From an uncultured Lachnospiraceae bacterium (GTDB lineage: Bacteria > Bacillota > Clostridia > Lachnospirales > Lachnospiraceae): DNA of 64,000 nt. Location: NCBI GenBank assembly GCA_902789175.1, contig CADANF010000032.1, forward strand, positions 1-64,000, read 5' to 3'. Shown one piece after another: positions 18,410 through 27,576 of the stretch. Each line of letters begins with the position of its first letter. The stretch's first letter is position 1. Both the position numbers and the translations under genes were made by a program. Below the pieces are notes generated by a model. That model was not told the DNA's origin and did not search any database. It saw only the letters and a program-made list of their open reading frames with translations.

Positions 18410-18536
18410 CTGGACTAATGCGCTGAAAGCTTGCTCGAGAGTGCGTCTCAAAAAACGTAGGCGTAGCAGGCTACGCTGAGGATTTTTGAGGCGTGCTATC
18501 GATGTAAGCAGGCAAGCATTCGGTCCATTATACTAG
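18387..18536 (-). repeat. Hairpin repeat element, copy 1 (150 bp, longest form)
   Basis: Bounded by CTAGTATAA and TTATACTAG. The two halves can pair over most of the length around a GCGTAGC-AG-GCTACGC tip. It is in reverse orientation relative to the copies at 29630 and 53962 and retains an internal arm that both of those lack. It supplies the end of the upstream EAL-protein gene. It resembles a miniature inverted-repeat transposable element with no coding capacity. Confidence 0.88.
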
Positions 18537-18572
18537 GAAAGTAAATTTGAAAGATAAGATATGATCATAATC

Positions 18573-18639
18573 AAACCTGTCAGATGAGGTTATCAGATAT
18601 TATTTACTAAAATCTGATGCCTATGACAGGTTTTTTCGT
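18573..18639 (+). terminator. Intrinsic terminator downstream of the repeat
   Basis: AAACCTGTCA pairs with TGACAGGTTT, with an inner ATCAGAT/ATCTGAT stem, followed by six T residues. It is probably the original terminator of the PAS-EAL operon. The rest of the gap to 18746 holds only A/T-rich promoter-like sequence. Confidence 0.8.
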
Positions 18640-18699
18640 TTCTTATATGGTTGTTTATTTTATTTATTTTTATTATAATAAGTAGGTATGTAAAAAAAT

Positions 18700-18714
18700 G
18701 GGTATAGTCTACCC
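18700..18714 (+). promoter_or_regulatory. Promoter-region palindrome GGGTA-N5-TACCC
   Basis: A perfect five-base inverted repeat encloses a TATAGT that could serve as a -10 element, 33 bases before the SbcD-like start. The -35 is poor (TAAGTA). Since the following genes run without a gap into suf genes, a regulator such as an Rrf2/IscR-type protein could bind here. This is a weak inference. Confidence 0.4.
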
Positions 18715-18746
18715 GTGCATTTATTAGGAATTAAGAAGGATTAAAT

Positions 18747-19805
18747 ATGAGGTTTATTCATACATCAGATATATGTCTTGGGGCTGTTCCTGATGAAGGC
18801 CGCGATTGGAGTCAGGACCGTACAAGAGAAATAGAAGAAGCATTTGATCGGATAATATCAGACTGTAATGAGAAACATGTAGATCTTCTCCTTATTGCTG
18901 GTAATCTTTTTAATGCTCCACCAACTTTTGATGATCTGGTCAAAGTGGATGCAAAGCTTCAGACACTTGAACATACAAGGACTATAATAATCTCCGGTGA
19001 TAGAGATTATATGGAACCAACCAGTGACTGGGCGCATTTTAAATTTAGATCAAAGAGCGCAGTTCTTCCTGCAGAGAAGACTACAAATGCGTTTCTTAAG
19101 AATATAAATACTTGTATTACAGGATATAGCTATGGTAAGAATGAGCATATCGAAAATGTGATCGGAAATATCAATCCAGGTAAGCCAGGGGCTATCAATA
19201 TCTTACTTGGCTGTGGTGGTGATGCGGAGCATATGCCATTTAACAGGGAAAATATAGCAAGAAAAGGTTTTCATTACATTGCTCTTGGTCATTCAACCAA
19301 TCCGGTACATATATTAAAGAATCGTATGGCTTATTCCGGTTCACCGGAGCCACTTGGACCAAATGACAGAGGAAATCATGGTTATATTCTTGGAGAGATT
19401 GATGAGAAAGGCACAAGGATCAAATGGTGCCCTATAGCTAAGAGAAGTTATATCAATTTCCAGTTTGATCTTAGCTCGGATCTTAAGAACGAAGAAGTTG
19501 AAAAGATGGCTGAGGATAAGATGCTTAAACTTGGTAAAGAGAATATTTATACCATTGTTTTAAAAGGTTTTACAAGTGATGAAAAAAAACCGGATTTTTC
19601 AAGGATCCAGAAGAGGTTCAATGTATATAGGATAGTTGATAAGACTATTTCAAGAAAGAAAGTTGAACAGATGGAGGCTGATAACGAAAAAAATCTTGTT
19701 GGAAGATTCATCAGTGAAGTAAATGATAGTTATACAATAGACACAAGGATCAGAGAAAAAGCTTTAAGATATGGTCTTGAAGCACTGATCAAGGCGGGAG
19801 AATAA
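18747..19805 (+). CDS. SbcD/YhaO-like metallophosphoesterase homolog with degenerate metal site
   Basis: A 352-residue protein with the SbcD/Mre11 fold order, beginning MRFIHTSDICLG. The usual metal ligands are altered throughout: D-x-H is DIC (8-10), GD-x-x-D is GNLFN (52-56), GNHD is GDRD (84-87), the expected histidine before the fifth motif is in GCGG (155-158), and GH-x-H is GHST (181-184). Phosphodiesterase activity is therefore doubtful. The frame is intact and is followed two bases later by an SbcC/YhaN-like gene, so the pair is maintained. A structural or signalling role is possible. Confidence 0.75.
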   Translation: MRFIHTSDICLGAVPDEGRDWSQDRTREIEEAFDRIISDCNEKHVDLLLIAGNLFNAPPTFDDLVKVDAKLQTLEHTRTIIISGDRDYMEPTSDWAHFKFRSKSAVLPAEKTTNAFLKNINTCITGYSYGKNEHIENVIGNINPGKPGAINILLGCGGDAEHMPFNRENIARKGFHYIALGHSTNPVHILKNRMAYSGSPEPLGPNDRGNHGYILGEIDEKGTRIKWCPIAKRSYINFQFDLSSDLKNEEVEKMAEDKMLKLGKENIYTIVLKGFTSDEKKPDFSRIQKRFNVYRIVDKTISRKKVEQMEADNEKNLVGRFISEVNDSYTIDTRIREKALRYGLEALIKAGE

Positions 19806-19807
19806 AT

Positions 19808-21484
19808 ATGTATCTTACAAAGCTCTTACTTAGAGATTTTGGAAAATTTCATAATGAAGAGATAGTTCTTAAGCCTGGTCTTAATGTAGTTCATGGTGGA
19901 AAAGATTCGGGCAAATCAACTGTAGGTTCATTTATCAAAGGAATGATGTTCGGTATTCCCAAGGATGATAAGAAAGATAGCGAATATGATCTCTATAAAC
20001 CAGAAAAGGGCTCTTATTATTCAGGAGCTGCTTATCTGAAAAAAGATGGTACTAATTATCTGTTAGATAGATCATTCCTGGATGGAGCAAAGAAAATGTC
20101 TGTTCTTGATGTTAATTCAGGAAGAGATATAACTTTAAAAGACAGTAATACTATAACAGGTACTCTTATTGAAACTGATAAGAATACTTATCGCGATACA
20201 ATGTATATCGGAGATAACAGAGAAGGAGCAGCTAAGGAATTAAATGATTATCTTAGTAGCATGATCCTTACAGGTTCATCTGATATTGATCTAAATAAGG
20301 CAATAGCACATCTTAAGGCTGAGAAAGAAAAGCATAATTCTAGAGCACTTTCTCATAAGGTAAGTGAGCTTGCTGAAAAAATAGAAGAATATGATGATGT
20401 AGATCCTGGACTGGCTGAAAATAAGCAGGCTCTTAAAGATCTGACTGAGAAATTTTCTATGGAGGCTCAGAGAAGAAAAAGGGTGGCAAGACAGCTGGTG
20501 GAAAATGAAGATGGCTCAGTTTCTTATAAAGATGATGAAGTGATCGATAAAGAAATTGAAGCTATGAATGGCAAAAAAGCTGAAGATGAGGTAGATATTG
20601 AGGAGACTAAAGAGACTCCTTTAACTGACAGAATGCCTGTGATACTTCTTACAGGTATCCTGGTAGTACTTGCTATAGCAGAGATTGTTAATCTGCTTCC
20701 TTTTGATGATGCTATTAAAAAGCTTTTTGTCATATTTACTATAGGCCTCGTAATAATCACTATTGTAGATGGACTTAGAAGAAAAGGATTCTTTAATACG
20801 GATGATATAGAAACTCCGGATGAAGATGAATTTAATAAAGTCCTAGAAGAGATTCAGGAAGAAAGAGATCAGCAGGAAGAAACAGAATTCGATATGACTT
20901 TTGCAAAGGAATATCAGGAGAAGAAACAGAAATTAGCTGAGGAAAAAGAAAAACTCTTAGAGAGAAAGGCTTCCAGAGATAAACTTAAAGCAGAGCAGGC
21001 TCTTGTATTTAAAAAGAAAGCAGAGCTTGAGGATGAAGTTAAGAGTATCAAGCTTGCTATAAACACCATTGAAGCTTTATCAAGAAGTTATATGGAAAGA
21101 GCAGGAAGAGACATAGTTCCTTATCTTTCAGAATATATTCCGGTTCTTACCAATGATCTTTTTGTTGGTATTTCTTCAGACAGTAATGGAAAGCTTATTG
21201 CAGAAGGACATGGCGAAAATATGCCTGTTTCATCTCTTTCAGAAGAGATGGCTGCAAAGGTTTACACAGCTGTAAGACTTAGTATTGCTAAGCATTCTGA
21301 TAATGAGAGGCTTCCGCTTATCATAGATAATGCTATTAATTTTAAAAATCAAAAGGATACAGAAGCACTTCTTTCAGTGCTTTCAGGTATAGATACTGAG
21401 CAGATAGTAATTCTTACTTCAGAGGATACAGTTTCAAATATCCTGGATGATATGAAAATTTCTTATAATTATATTGATCTGTAG
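19808..21484 (+). CDS. SbcC/YhaN-like membrane-anchored AAA ATPase, degenerate
   Basis: A 558-residue protein. The N-terminal part MYLTKLLLRDFGKFHNEEI and Walker A GGKDSGKST (Lys36) fit Rad50/SbcC/YhaN proteins. Coiled coils (about 165-270 and 335-435) flank two membrane segments (276-296 and 304-321), as in YhaN. The C-terminal signature is LSEEMAAKVY in place of LS-G-G-T-x-E-Q, and Walker B is LPLIIDN (Asp507, Asn508) in place of ILDD. ATP hydrolysis may be lost while binding persists. It partners the SbcD-like protein just upstream and ends 10 bases before an amidohydrolase gene. Confidence 0.75.
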   Translation: MYLTKLLLRDFGKFHNEEIVLKPGLNVVHGGKDSGKSTVGSFIKGMMFGIPKDDKKDSEYDLYKPEKGSYYSGAAYLKKDGTNYLLDRSFLDGAKKMSVLDVNSGRDITLKDSNTITGTLIETDKNTYRDTMYIGDNREGAAKELNDYLSSMILTGSSDIDLNKAIAHLKAEKEKHNSRALSHKVSELAEKIEEYDDVDPGLAENKQALKDLTEKFSMEAQRRKRVARQLVENEDGSVSYKDDEVIDKEIEAMNGKKAEDEVDIEETKETPLTDRMPVILLTGILVVLAIAEIVNLLPFDDAIKKLFVIFTIGLVIITIVDGLRRKGFFNTDDIETPDEDEFNKVLEEIQEERDQQEETEFDMTFAKEYQEKKQKLAEEKEKLLERKASRDKLKAEQALVFKKKAELEDEVKSIKLAINTIEALSRSYMERAGRDIVPYLSEYIPVLTNDLFVGISSDSNGKLIAEGHGENMPVSSLSEEMAAKVYTAVRLSIAKHSDNERLPLIIDNAINFKNQKDTEALLSVLSGIDTEQIVILTSEDTVSNILDDMKISYNYIDL

Positions 21485-21494
21485 GAGTTTTTAA

Positions 21495-22436
21495 ATGGAA
21501 TTAAAGCATAACATTAACAAATCCGGTCCTAATCTTCCAGGAACGGATTTTATTAAAGAGAAAATCATAGGAAAAAGGTATGTTAATACAAAAGTGGTAG
21601 ATTTCCATGTGCATATCTTTCCTGATGAAATTGCAGAAAGAACAATCAGTAAACTTGAAGATCTTAGTGGGATTGGACCATATACAAGGGGAACAGCGGC
21701 AGATTTAAAGGCTTCCATGGAGAAATCAGGGACAGATATCTCTGTGGTGCTTCCTATTGTTACAAATCCTGATAAGACATCTCATATCAACCAGGTAGCT
21801 GCCCGTACGAATGAATCATTTAATGAAACGGGGATCATTTCCATTGGAGGAATTCATCCTGATAACTCTAATTATAAGGATATCATTAAAGAGATAAAGA
21901 GTCTTGGACTTAAGGGTATTAAACTTCATCCGGATTATTACGGTGTGAGACTTGATGATATCAGACTTGAGAGAATAATAGATGAGGCTTCAAATCAGGG
22001 GTTATTTATAGTAACTCATGCAGGTCCTGATATTGGACTCTATCCACCTGCGTTAAGCCCGGTAGATAGCATTGTAAAGGTAATAAAGGATGTTCATCCT
22101 GAAAAATTCATCCTGGCCCATATGGGAGGATGGATGGTATGGAATGAAGCCTATGATAAATTAAGAGAAACCAATGTTTATCTTGATACTTCATTCTCAA
22201 TCGGGGAAATCAACTGGAAGCAGTTATCTAAGGTTAGATATGGTTTCCATATGATGAATGATGACTTATTTGTAAAGATGGTCAAAGGATTTGGCAGTGA
22301 GAGGATTCTCTTTGCCACTGATTCTCCTTGGTCAGATCAGAAGGAATATATTGAAAGGATCAGTATCATGCCTCTTTCTGATGAAGAGAAAGATAATATT
22401 TTTTATAAGAATGCATATAAGCTGTTACAGCTTTAA
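21495..22436 (+). CDS. Amidohydrolase-family metal-dependent hydrolase
   Basis: A 313-residue TIM-barrel hydrolase of the amidohydrolase-2/TatD-like type. Metal ligands appear in VVDFHVHIFPD (His38, His40), KLHPDYYG, VTHAGPD, LAHMGG and FATDSPW. An extra 34-residue N-terminal segment precedes the barrel compared with most relatives, but AGGAG before the ATG at 21495 supports this start. Substrate unknown. It lies 18 bases before sufC with no terminator or promoter evident between, so it is probably transcribed with the suf genes. Confidence 0.8.
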   Translation: MELKHNINKSGPNLPGTDFIKEKIIGKRYVNTKVVDFHVHIFPDEIAERTISKLEDLSGIGPYTRGTAADLKASMEKSGTDISVVLPIVTNPDKTSHINQVAARTNESFNETGIISIGGIHPDNSNYKDIIKEIKSLGLKGIKLHPDYYGVRLDDIRLERIIDEASNQGLFIVTHAGPDIGLYPPALSPVDSIVKVIKDVHPEKFILAHMGGWMVWNEAYDKLRETNVYLDTSFSIGEINWKQLSKVRYGFHMMNDDLFVKMVKGFGSERILFATDSPWSDQKEYIERISIMPLSDEEKDNIFYKNAYKLLQL

Positions 22437-22454
22437 AATAAATGGAGGTACATT

Positions 22455-23198
22455 ATGCCACAGTTGTTAGAAATAAAAGGGCTGACTGTTAACGTGAGCG
22501 ACAAAGAGATTCTTCACGGAGTTGATCTTAGTGTCAACAAAGGTGAAGTTCATGTGTTGATGGGACCAAATGGTGCCGGAAAGTCAACACTTGGCTACGC
22601 TTTAATGGGCAATCCTAATTATTCAGTAACGGGAGGTTCAATAACCTTTAACGGCAAAGATATCTTGGAAGAGAACGCAGCAGAGCGCGCAAAAGACGGA
22701 CTGTTCCTTTCATTCCAGAATCCTATTGAAGTTCCCGGTATCACACTTTCAAATTTTATCAGAAGTTCTGTAGATCAGAAAACTGGTAAACGTCAAAGAC
22801 TCTGGGACTTCAGAAAGAAGTTGGAAAAAGAGATGAAGGTCCTTAAGATGGATCCTTCATATGCTGATAGAGATCTTAATGTAGGTTTTTCAGGCGGAGA
22901 GAAGAAGAAGGCAGAGATCCTTCAGATGCTTATGTTAAAGCCTGATCTTGCAATCCTTGATGAAACTGACTCAGGACTTGATGTTGATGCAGTAAGAACT
23001 GTATCAGACGGTGTTGAAGAATTCATGAAGGAGAAAGAAGGAGCACTTATCATCATCACACATAGTACAAGAATCCTTGAGTCACTTCATGTTGATCATA
23101 CTCATATTCTTGTTAATGGAAAGATAGTTGCTTCAGGAGATGGTTCTCTTGTAGATGAAATCAATGAAAATGGATTTGAGAAATATTTAGGTAAGTAA
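22455..23198 (+). CDS. sufC: SufC, ATPase of the SufBCD Fe-S scaffold
   Basis: A 247-residue ABC-type ATPase with Walker A GPNGAGKSTLG, signature FSGGEKKKAEILQ and Walker B LAILDETDSGLDVDA, which is the SufC-specific form. It powers conformational change of the SufB/SufD scaffold during iron-sulfur cluster assembly in the cytosol. GGAGG precedes the ATG. It is the first of five suf genes in the order C-B-D-S-U, which is common in Firmicutes. Confidence 0.97.
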   Translation: MPQLLEIKGLTVNVSDKEILHGVDLSVNKGEVHVLMGPNGAGKSTLGYALMGNPNYSVTGGSITFNGKDILEENAAERAKDGLFLSFQNPIEVPGITLSNFIRSSVDQKTGKRQRLWDFRKKLEKEMKVLKMDPSYADRDLNVGFSGGEKKKAEILQMLMLKPDLAILDETDSGLDVDAVRTVSDGVEEFMKEKEGALIIITHSTRILESLHVDHTHILVNGKIVASGDGSLVDEINENGFEKYLGK

Positions 23199-23230
23199 TC
23201 TTACTTATAGAGATTTTTTAGGAGACTGTA

Positions 23231-24640
23231 ATGAAAGAAAAGACTAAAGTCGAAGATATTTCAAGAGAGTTCTATGATTTCAGATATGAGGAAAAGGACT
23301 ACTACAAGGTAGATGAAGGACTTACAGAAGAGATCGTAGAACAGATTTCAAAAGAAAAAAATGATCCTGAATGGATGCGTGAATTCAGACTGAAATCTCT
23401 TGAAGAATACCGTAAGATAAGAGTTCCTCAGTGGGGACCTTCTATAGATGGTCTTAACATGGATAATATCGTTACCTATGTAAGACCAAAGAATAATAAA
23501 ATGAGCGCTGACTGGAGTGAGGTTCCGGAAGAGATCAAGGAAACATTTGAAAAACTTGGTATTCCTAAGGCTGAAAGAGAAAGTCTTGCAGGAGTTGGAG
23601 CTCAGTACGATTCAGAACTGGTTTATCATAATGTCAGGGAAGAAGTTGCTGCCCAGGGTGTTATTTATACTGATCTTGAGTCGGCAATGCACGGACCTTA
23701 TGAAGAGATGATAAGGGAACATTTTATGAAGCTTGTGCCACCACAGGATCATAAGTTTGCCGCTCTTCATGGAGCAGTATGGTCAGGTGGATCATTTGTA
23801 TATGTACCAAAGGGAGTTTCTGTTGAAATTCCACTTCAGTCATATTTCAGACTTAACGCACCTGGTGCAGGTCAGTTTGAGCATACACTTATAATAGTTG
23901 ATGAAGGAGCAGATCTGCATTTCATAGAGGGATGCTCTGCGCCTAAGTATAATGTTGCAAATCTTCATGCCGGATGTGTTGAGCTTTTTGTAGGAAAAAA
24001 TGCGAAACTTCGTTATTCAACTATTGAGAACTGGTCAAAGAATATGTATAACCTGAATACAAAGCGTGCCGTCGTTGAAGAAGGCGGTAAGATGGAGTGG
24101 GTATCAGGTTCATTTGGTTCTCATGTTTCCTATCTTTATCCTATGACAATCCTTAAGGGTGATAACTCTCAGATGGAATATACTGGAATCACTTTTGCAG
24201 GAAATGGACAGAATCTTGATACTGGTATGAAGGTAGTTCATACAGGTAAAGATACAAAGTCTGTTGTAAGTGCTAAGTCTATTTCTAAGGATGGAGGTAT
24301 CAGTACATTTAGAAGTGCTGTTGTTGTAAATAAAAATGCTAAAGGTGCAAAATCTTCAGTAGACTGTGCATCTCTTATGTTAGATGATATTTCTCGTTCA
24401 GATACTATACCATCGATGGATGTAAGAACTGATGACGCTGATATCGGACATGAGGCAAAGATTGGACGTATCAGTGATGAAGCTGTATTTTATCTTATGT
24501 CTCGCGGAATTTCAGAAGCGGACGCAAGAACTATGATAGTCAGTGGATTCGCAGATAATGTATCTAAGGAACTTCCTCTTGAATATGCTGTTGAGATGAA
24601 TAATCTCATACGTATCGAGATGAAGGGCAGCATAGGTTAA
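23231..24640 (+). CDS. sufB: SufB, Fe-S cluster scaffold
   Basis: A 469-residue protein with the SufB hallmarks: SVEIPLQSYFRLNAPGAGQFEHTLI, EGCSAPKYN with the conserved Cys, and the C-terminal ADIGHEAKIGRISDEAVFYLMSRG. It forms the SufBC2D complex and assembles the nascent cluster. The length is standard. It starts 32 bases after sufC with TAGGAGAC before the ATG and is followed after 11 bases by sufD. Confidence 0.97.
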   Translation: MKEKTKVEDISREFYDFRYEEKDYYKVDEGLTEEIVEQISKEKNDPEWMREFRLKSLEEYRKIRVPQWGPSIDGLNMDNIVTYVRPKNNKMSADWSEVPEEIKETFEKLGIPKAERESLAGVGAQYDSELVYHNVREEVAAQGVIYTDLESAMHGPYEEMIREHFMKLVPPQDHKFAALHGAVWSGGSFVYVPKGVSVEIPLQSYFRLNAPGAGQFEHTLIIVDEGADLHFIEGCSAPKYNVANLHAGCVELFVGKNAKLRYSTIENWSKNMYNLNTKRAVVEEGGKMEWVSGSFGSHVSYLYPMTILKGDNSQMEYTGITFAGNGQNLDTGMKVVHTGKDTKSVVSAKSISKDGGISTFRSAVVVNKNAKGAKSSVDCASLMLDDISRSDTIPSMDVRTDDADIGHEAKIGRISDEAVFYLMSRGISEADARTMIVSGFADNVSKELPLEYAVEMNNLIRIEMKGSIG

Positions 24641-24651
24641 GGAGGTATAAG

Positions 24652-25752
24652 ATGAGCGAATTAAGAGAGATCAGCGTAAATCATTTACCTTCACCAACAT
24701 GGAACTGGCTTAAGGTAAATGAAGCCTATATCAAAGTTCCATCAGAGGCTGTAAAAGGAAATGAACTGATCGAAGCAGGAAAAGATATAAAAAGAAATGT
24801 ATCTTTAGATCAGGAAAGATTTTTATCATTTGAAGCGGGATTAGGTGAAGAATTCAGTCAGTTAACTGAAAGCTTCAAAATAGCAAAAGAAAGCTTTAAG
24901 ATAGAAAATGATACTAAGGTTAAAGAACCTGTAAGAATAGATATAAGTTACCTGGAAAACAGCTTTGCTTTCAACAGCTATGAGGCTCATGTTGGAGATG
25001 ATTCAGAATGTACCTTCATTGTAAATCATATTATCTGTGAAGGTTCAGATATCAAAGAAGCTGCATGTGACATGAGATTTATCATTGGTAAAAGATCTAC
25101 AGTTAAACTGGTTCAGATACATAGCTTTAATGATGAGATGAAGTTCTATAACAATGTTTCAGCAGAATGTGCTGAGGATGCAAGATTTGAAGTGATCCAT
25201 CTTGAGCTCGCCTCAGCGGGGATATTCGAAGGACTTTGCTGTAATCTTCTTGGAGACAGAAGTTCTCTTAGGATTGATACTGCATATCTTGGAAAGAATG
25301 AAGATATCATCGATTTTAATTATGTTGCAAGACATAGAGGTAAAGAAACAAAGAGTAATATCTATTGTAACGGAGTACTTAAGAATAATGCCAGTAAGGT
25401 ATTCCGTGGCACAATTGACTTTATCAAGGGATGTGCCGGTGCTGTAGGTGATGAGAAGGAAGATGTTCTGCTTATTGATGAAGATGTAGTTAATAAGACT
25501 GTTCCGCTTATTCTTTGTGCAGAAGAAGATGTAGAAGGTACACACGGTGCAACTATAGGAAAATTAAGCGATGAAGTACTTTTCTATTTTATGGCCAGGG
25601 GAATCGATGAAGAGAATGCTTATAAACTTATGATCGATGGCAGAATCCGGGAAGTTGCTTCTAAAATTGAAGATGAAAAGACCAGGGAGTATATATTTGA
25701 AACTCTTTTAAAAAATGAAGATGAAGTAAGCGAGGAGGAAGAGGATGAGTAG
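24652..25752 (+). CDS. sufD: SufD, partner subunit of the SufBCD complex
   Basis: A 366-residue SufB/SufD-family protein with a shorter N-terminal part. The C-terminal beta-helix ends VEGTHGATIGKLSDEVLFYFMARGIDEENAY, where the histidine is the SufD residue implicated in cluster building and iron delivery. A highly acidic tail (DEVSEEEEDE) overlaps the sufS start by eight bases, indicating translational coupling. AAGGAGG precedes the ATG. Confidence 0.93.
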   Translation: MSELREISVNHLPSPTWNWLKVNEAYIKVPSEAVKGNELIEAGKDIKRNVSLDQERFLSFEAGLGEEFSQLTESFKIAKESFKIENDTKVKEPVRIDISYLENSFAFNSYEAHVGDDSECTFIVNHIICEGSDIKEAACDMRFIIGKRSTVKLVQIHSFNDEMKFYNNVSAECAEDARFEVIHLELASAGIFEGLCCNLLGDRSSLRIDTAYLGKNEDIIDFNYVARHRGKETKSNIYCNGVLKNNASKVFRGTIDFIKGCAGAVGDEKEDVLLIDEDVVNKTVPLILCAEEDVEGTHGATIGKLSDEVLFYFMARGIDEENAYKLMIDGRIREVASKIEDEKTREYIFETLLKNEDEVSEEEEDE

Positions 25753-26971
25753 ACTTGATGTTAATGCTATAAGAAAAGATTTTCCATTTTTTGCATCCAC
25801 TGATCTGGCTTATTTAGATAATTCTGCTACTACTCAGAGACCAAAAGTAGTATTAGATGCAATAAGTGATTATTATTATCATTCAAACGCAAATCCATTT
25901 AGAGGGCTTTATCAGCTTTCAATCGATGCAACTGAAAAATATGAGCATGCAAGACATACTGTTGCACAGTTTATAAATGCATCTTCTGATAAAGAGATCA
26001 TTTTTACAAGAAATGCATCAGAAAGCCTTAATCTCGTAGCTTACAGTCTTGGCAATCTTCTCCTTAATGAAGGGGATGGAATAATAACTACTATAGTTGA
26101 GCACCATAGTAATATGCTTCCATGGATGGAAGCAGCAAAGAGAAATAAGGCTGAACTTAAATTTTTCTACTGCGAAAAAGATGGATCGTTTGATATAGAA
26201 AAGTTGAAAACATTAATAACACCAAAGACAAAGATAGTTGCAATGACAGCCATGTCTAATATATTTGGCAGACTTAATGATATGAGTAAGGTGGCAGAAG
26301 TGGTTCACTCTGCGGGTGCATATCTTGTGGTTGATGGAGCCCAGAGCGTTCCTCATTCTGTGACTGACGTAAAGAAAATGAATTGTGATTTTCTTGCATT
26401 TTCAGGCCATAAGTTACTTGGACCATTTGGAATTGGTGTTTTATATGGTAAGGAAGCTTTACTCGAAAAAATGCCTCCTTTCCTTACAGGTGGAGAAATG
26501 ATAGAGTCAGTAGATATTGACTATGTTTCTTATGCTGAGCTTCCTCATAAATTTGAGGCAGGAACAGTTAATGCTGGTGGAGCCATTGGCCTTGAAGCTG
26601 CTATTAATTATATAAAAAGTATAGGTCTTCAGGAAATTGAAGAAAGAGAAAGGGAACTCAGCCATCTTGCTTTTGCTAAATTTAAGGAGATCCCTCATGT
26701 TACGCTTCTTGGAGCAGATGATCCAGATGAACATCATGGTATCTTTACATTTAAGATAGATGGTGTACATCCACATGATGTGGCAGCTATAATGGCTGAG
26801 GATAAGGTTGCTATCAGAGCAGGACATCACTGCGCTGAACCTCTTCATACCTATATGGATGGCAGACCAACAACCAGAGCAAGCATAATGTTTTATAATA
26901 CAGAAGAAGAAATAGAAAGACTGATCGAAAGTGTCTCATCAGTCAGGAGGAAAATGGGCTATGGAGAATAG
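25745..26971 (+). CDS. sufS: SufS-type cysteine desulfurase
   Basis: A 408-residue group II cysteine desulfurase. YLDNSATTQRPKVV opens the fold; FSGHKLLGPFGIGVLYGK holds the PLP lysine; RAGHHCAEPLH holds the catalytic cysteine. It removes sulfur from cysteine and passes it to SufU for Fe-S assembly. The start is within GAGGAAGAGGATG overlapping sufD, and its end overlaps sufU by 11 bases. Confidence 0.96.
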   Translation: MSRLDVNAIRKDFPFFASTDLAYLDNSATTQRPKVVLDAISDYYYHSNANPFRGLYQLSIDATEKYEHARHTVAQFINASSDKEIIFTRNASESLNLVAYSLGNLLLNEGDGIITTIVEHHSNMLPWMEAAKRNKAELKFFYCEKDGSFDIEKLKTLITPKTKIVAMTAMSNIFGRLNDMSKVAEVVHSAGAYLVVDGAQSVPHSVTDVKKMNCDFLAFSGHKLLGPFGIGVLYGKEALLEKMPPFLTGGEMIESVDIDYVSYAELPHKFEAGTVNAGGAIGLEAAINYIKSIGLQEIEERERELSHLAFAKFKEIPHVTLLGADDPDEHHGIFTFKIDGVHPHDVAAIMAEDKVAIRAGHHCAEPLHTYMDGRPTTRASIMFYNTEEEIERLIESVSSVRRKMGYGE

Positions 26972-27422
26972 AACATTCTATAATGAAATACTTACGGAAC
27001 ATAATATGAATCCGGAACATAAACATAAGCTTATGTCTTATAATAAAGAGATGCGAGGAGTTAATCCTTCATGTGGAGATAAGATAACGCTTCAGCTTAA
27101 TGTTTCTGATGATGGAATTATAGAAGACGGCTCATTTATAGGAGATGGATGTGCCATATCACAGGCCAGCGCTGATATGATGCTGGATCTTGTTATTGGA
27201 AGAAGCGTTGAAGAGGCGCTTTCACTTAAAGATACTTTCCTTAAGATGATAAAAGGAAAGGTAAGTGATGAGGAGCTTGAGATGCTTGAAGAGGCATCGG
27301 CTCTTCAGGATATTGCACATATGCCGTCAAGAGTTAAATGTGCTGTACTTGGATGGCACACTCTTGAGGAGATTTTTAATGAAGAAAATCAGGGAAAAGA
27401 TGTTTCTACTGAGGATCAGTAA
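26961..27422 (+). CDS. sufU: SufU, zinc-dependent sulfurtransferase for SufS
   Basis: A 153-residue protein with the three SufU cysteines in NPSCGD, GDGCAIS and RVKCAVLGW, and the ~20-residue insertion that separates SufU from IscU. It accepts sulfur from SufS through a zinc-bound cysteine. The ATG at 26961 inside the end of sufS is chosen because AGGAGG lies 10 bases before it. It is the last gene before a terminator. Confidence 0.94.
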   Translation: MENRTFYNEILTEHNMNPEHKHKLMSYNKEMRGVNPSCGDKITLQLNVSDDGIIEDGSFIGDGCAISQASADMMLDLVIGRSVEEALSLKDTFLKMIKGKVSDEELEMLEEASALQDIAHMPSRVKCAVLGWHTLEEIFNEENQGKDVSTEDQ

Positions 27423-27453
27423 TAATAATTGCAAGGCCGCATGTAATGCTATG

Positions 27454-27492
27454 TACCCTCTTTACTGGACAACCAGTAAGGAGGGTATTTTT
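27454..27492 (+). terminator. Intrinsic terminator of the suf operon
   Basis: TACCCTCTTTACTGG pairs with CCAGTAAGGAGGGTA around ACAA, followed by TTTTTAT. Confidence 0.9.
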
Positions 27493-27530
27493 ATTGCACA
27501 AGGTAGCCGGGATTAAGGTGTATTTAAGCA

Positions 27531-27560
27531 TTGACATACTTTGTTATAGTATGTTACTAT
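27531..27560 (+). promoter_or_regulatory. cysK promoter with internal dyad
   Basis: TTGACA at 27531-27536 and TACTAT at 27555-27560 are separated by 18 bases. A perfect inverted repeat ACATACT-N7-AGTATGT (27534-27554) spans the -35 and the spacer, a position where a bound regulator would block RNA polymerase. Confidence 0.7.
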
Positions 27561-27576
27561 ATCAGAAAAATTTATA

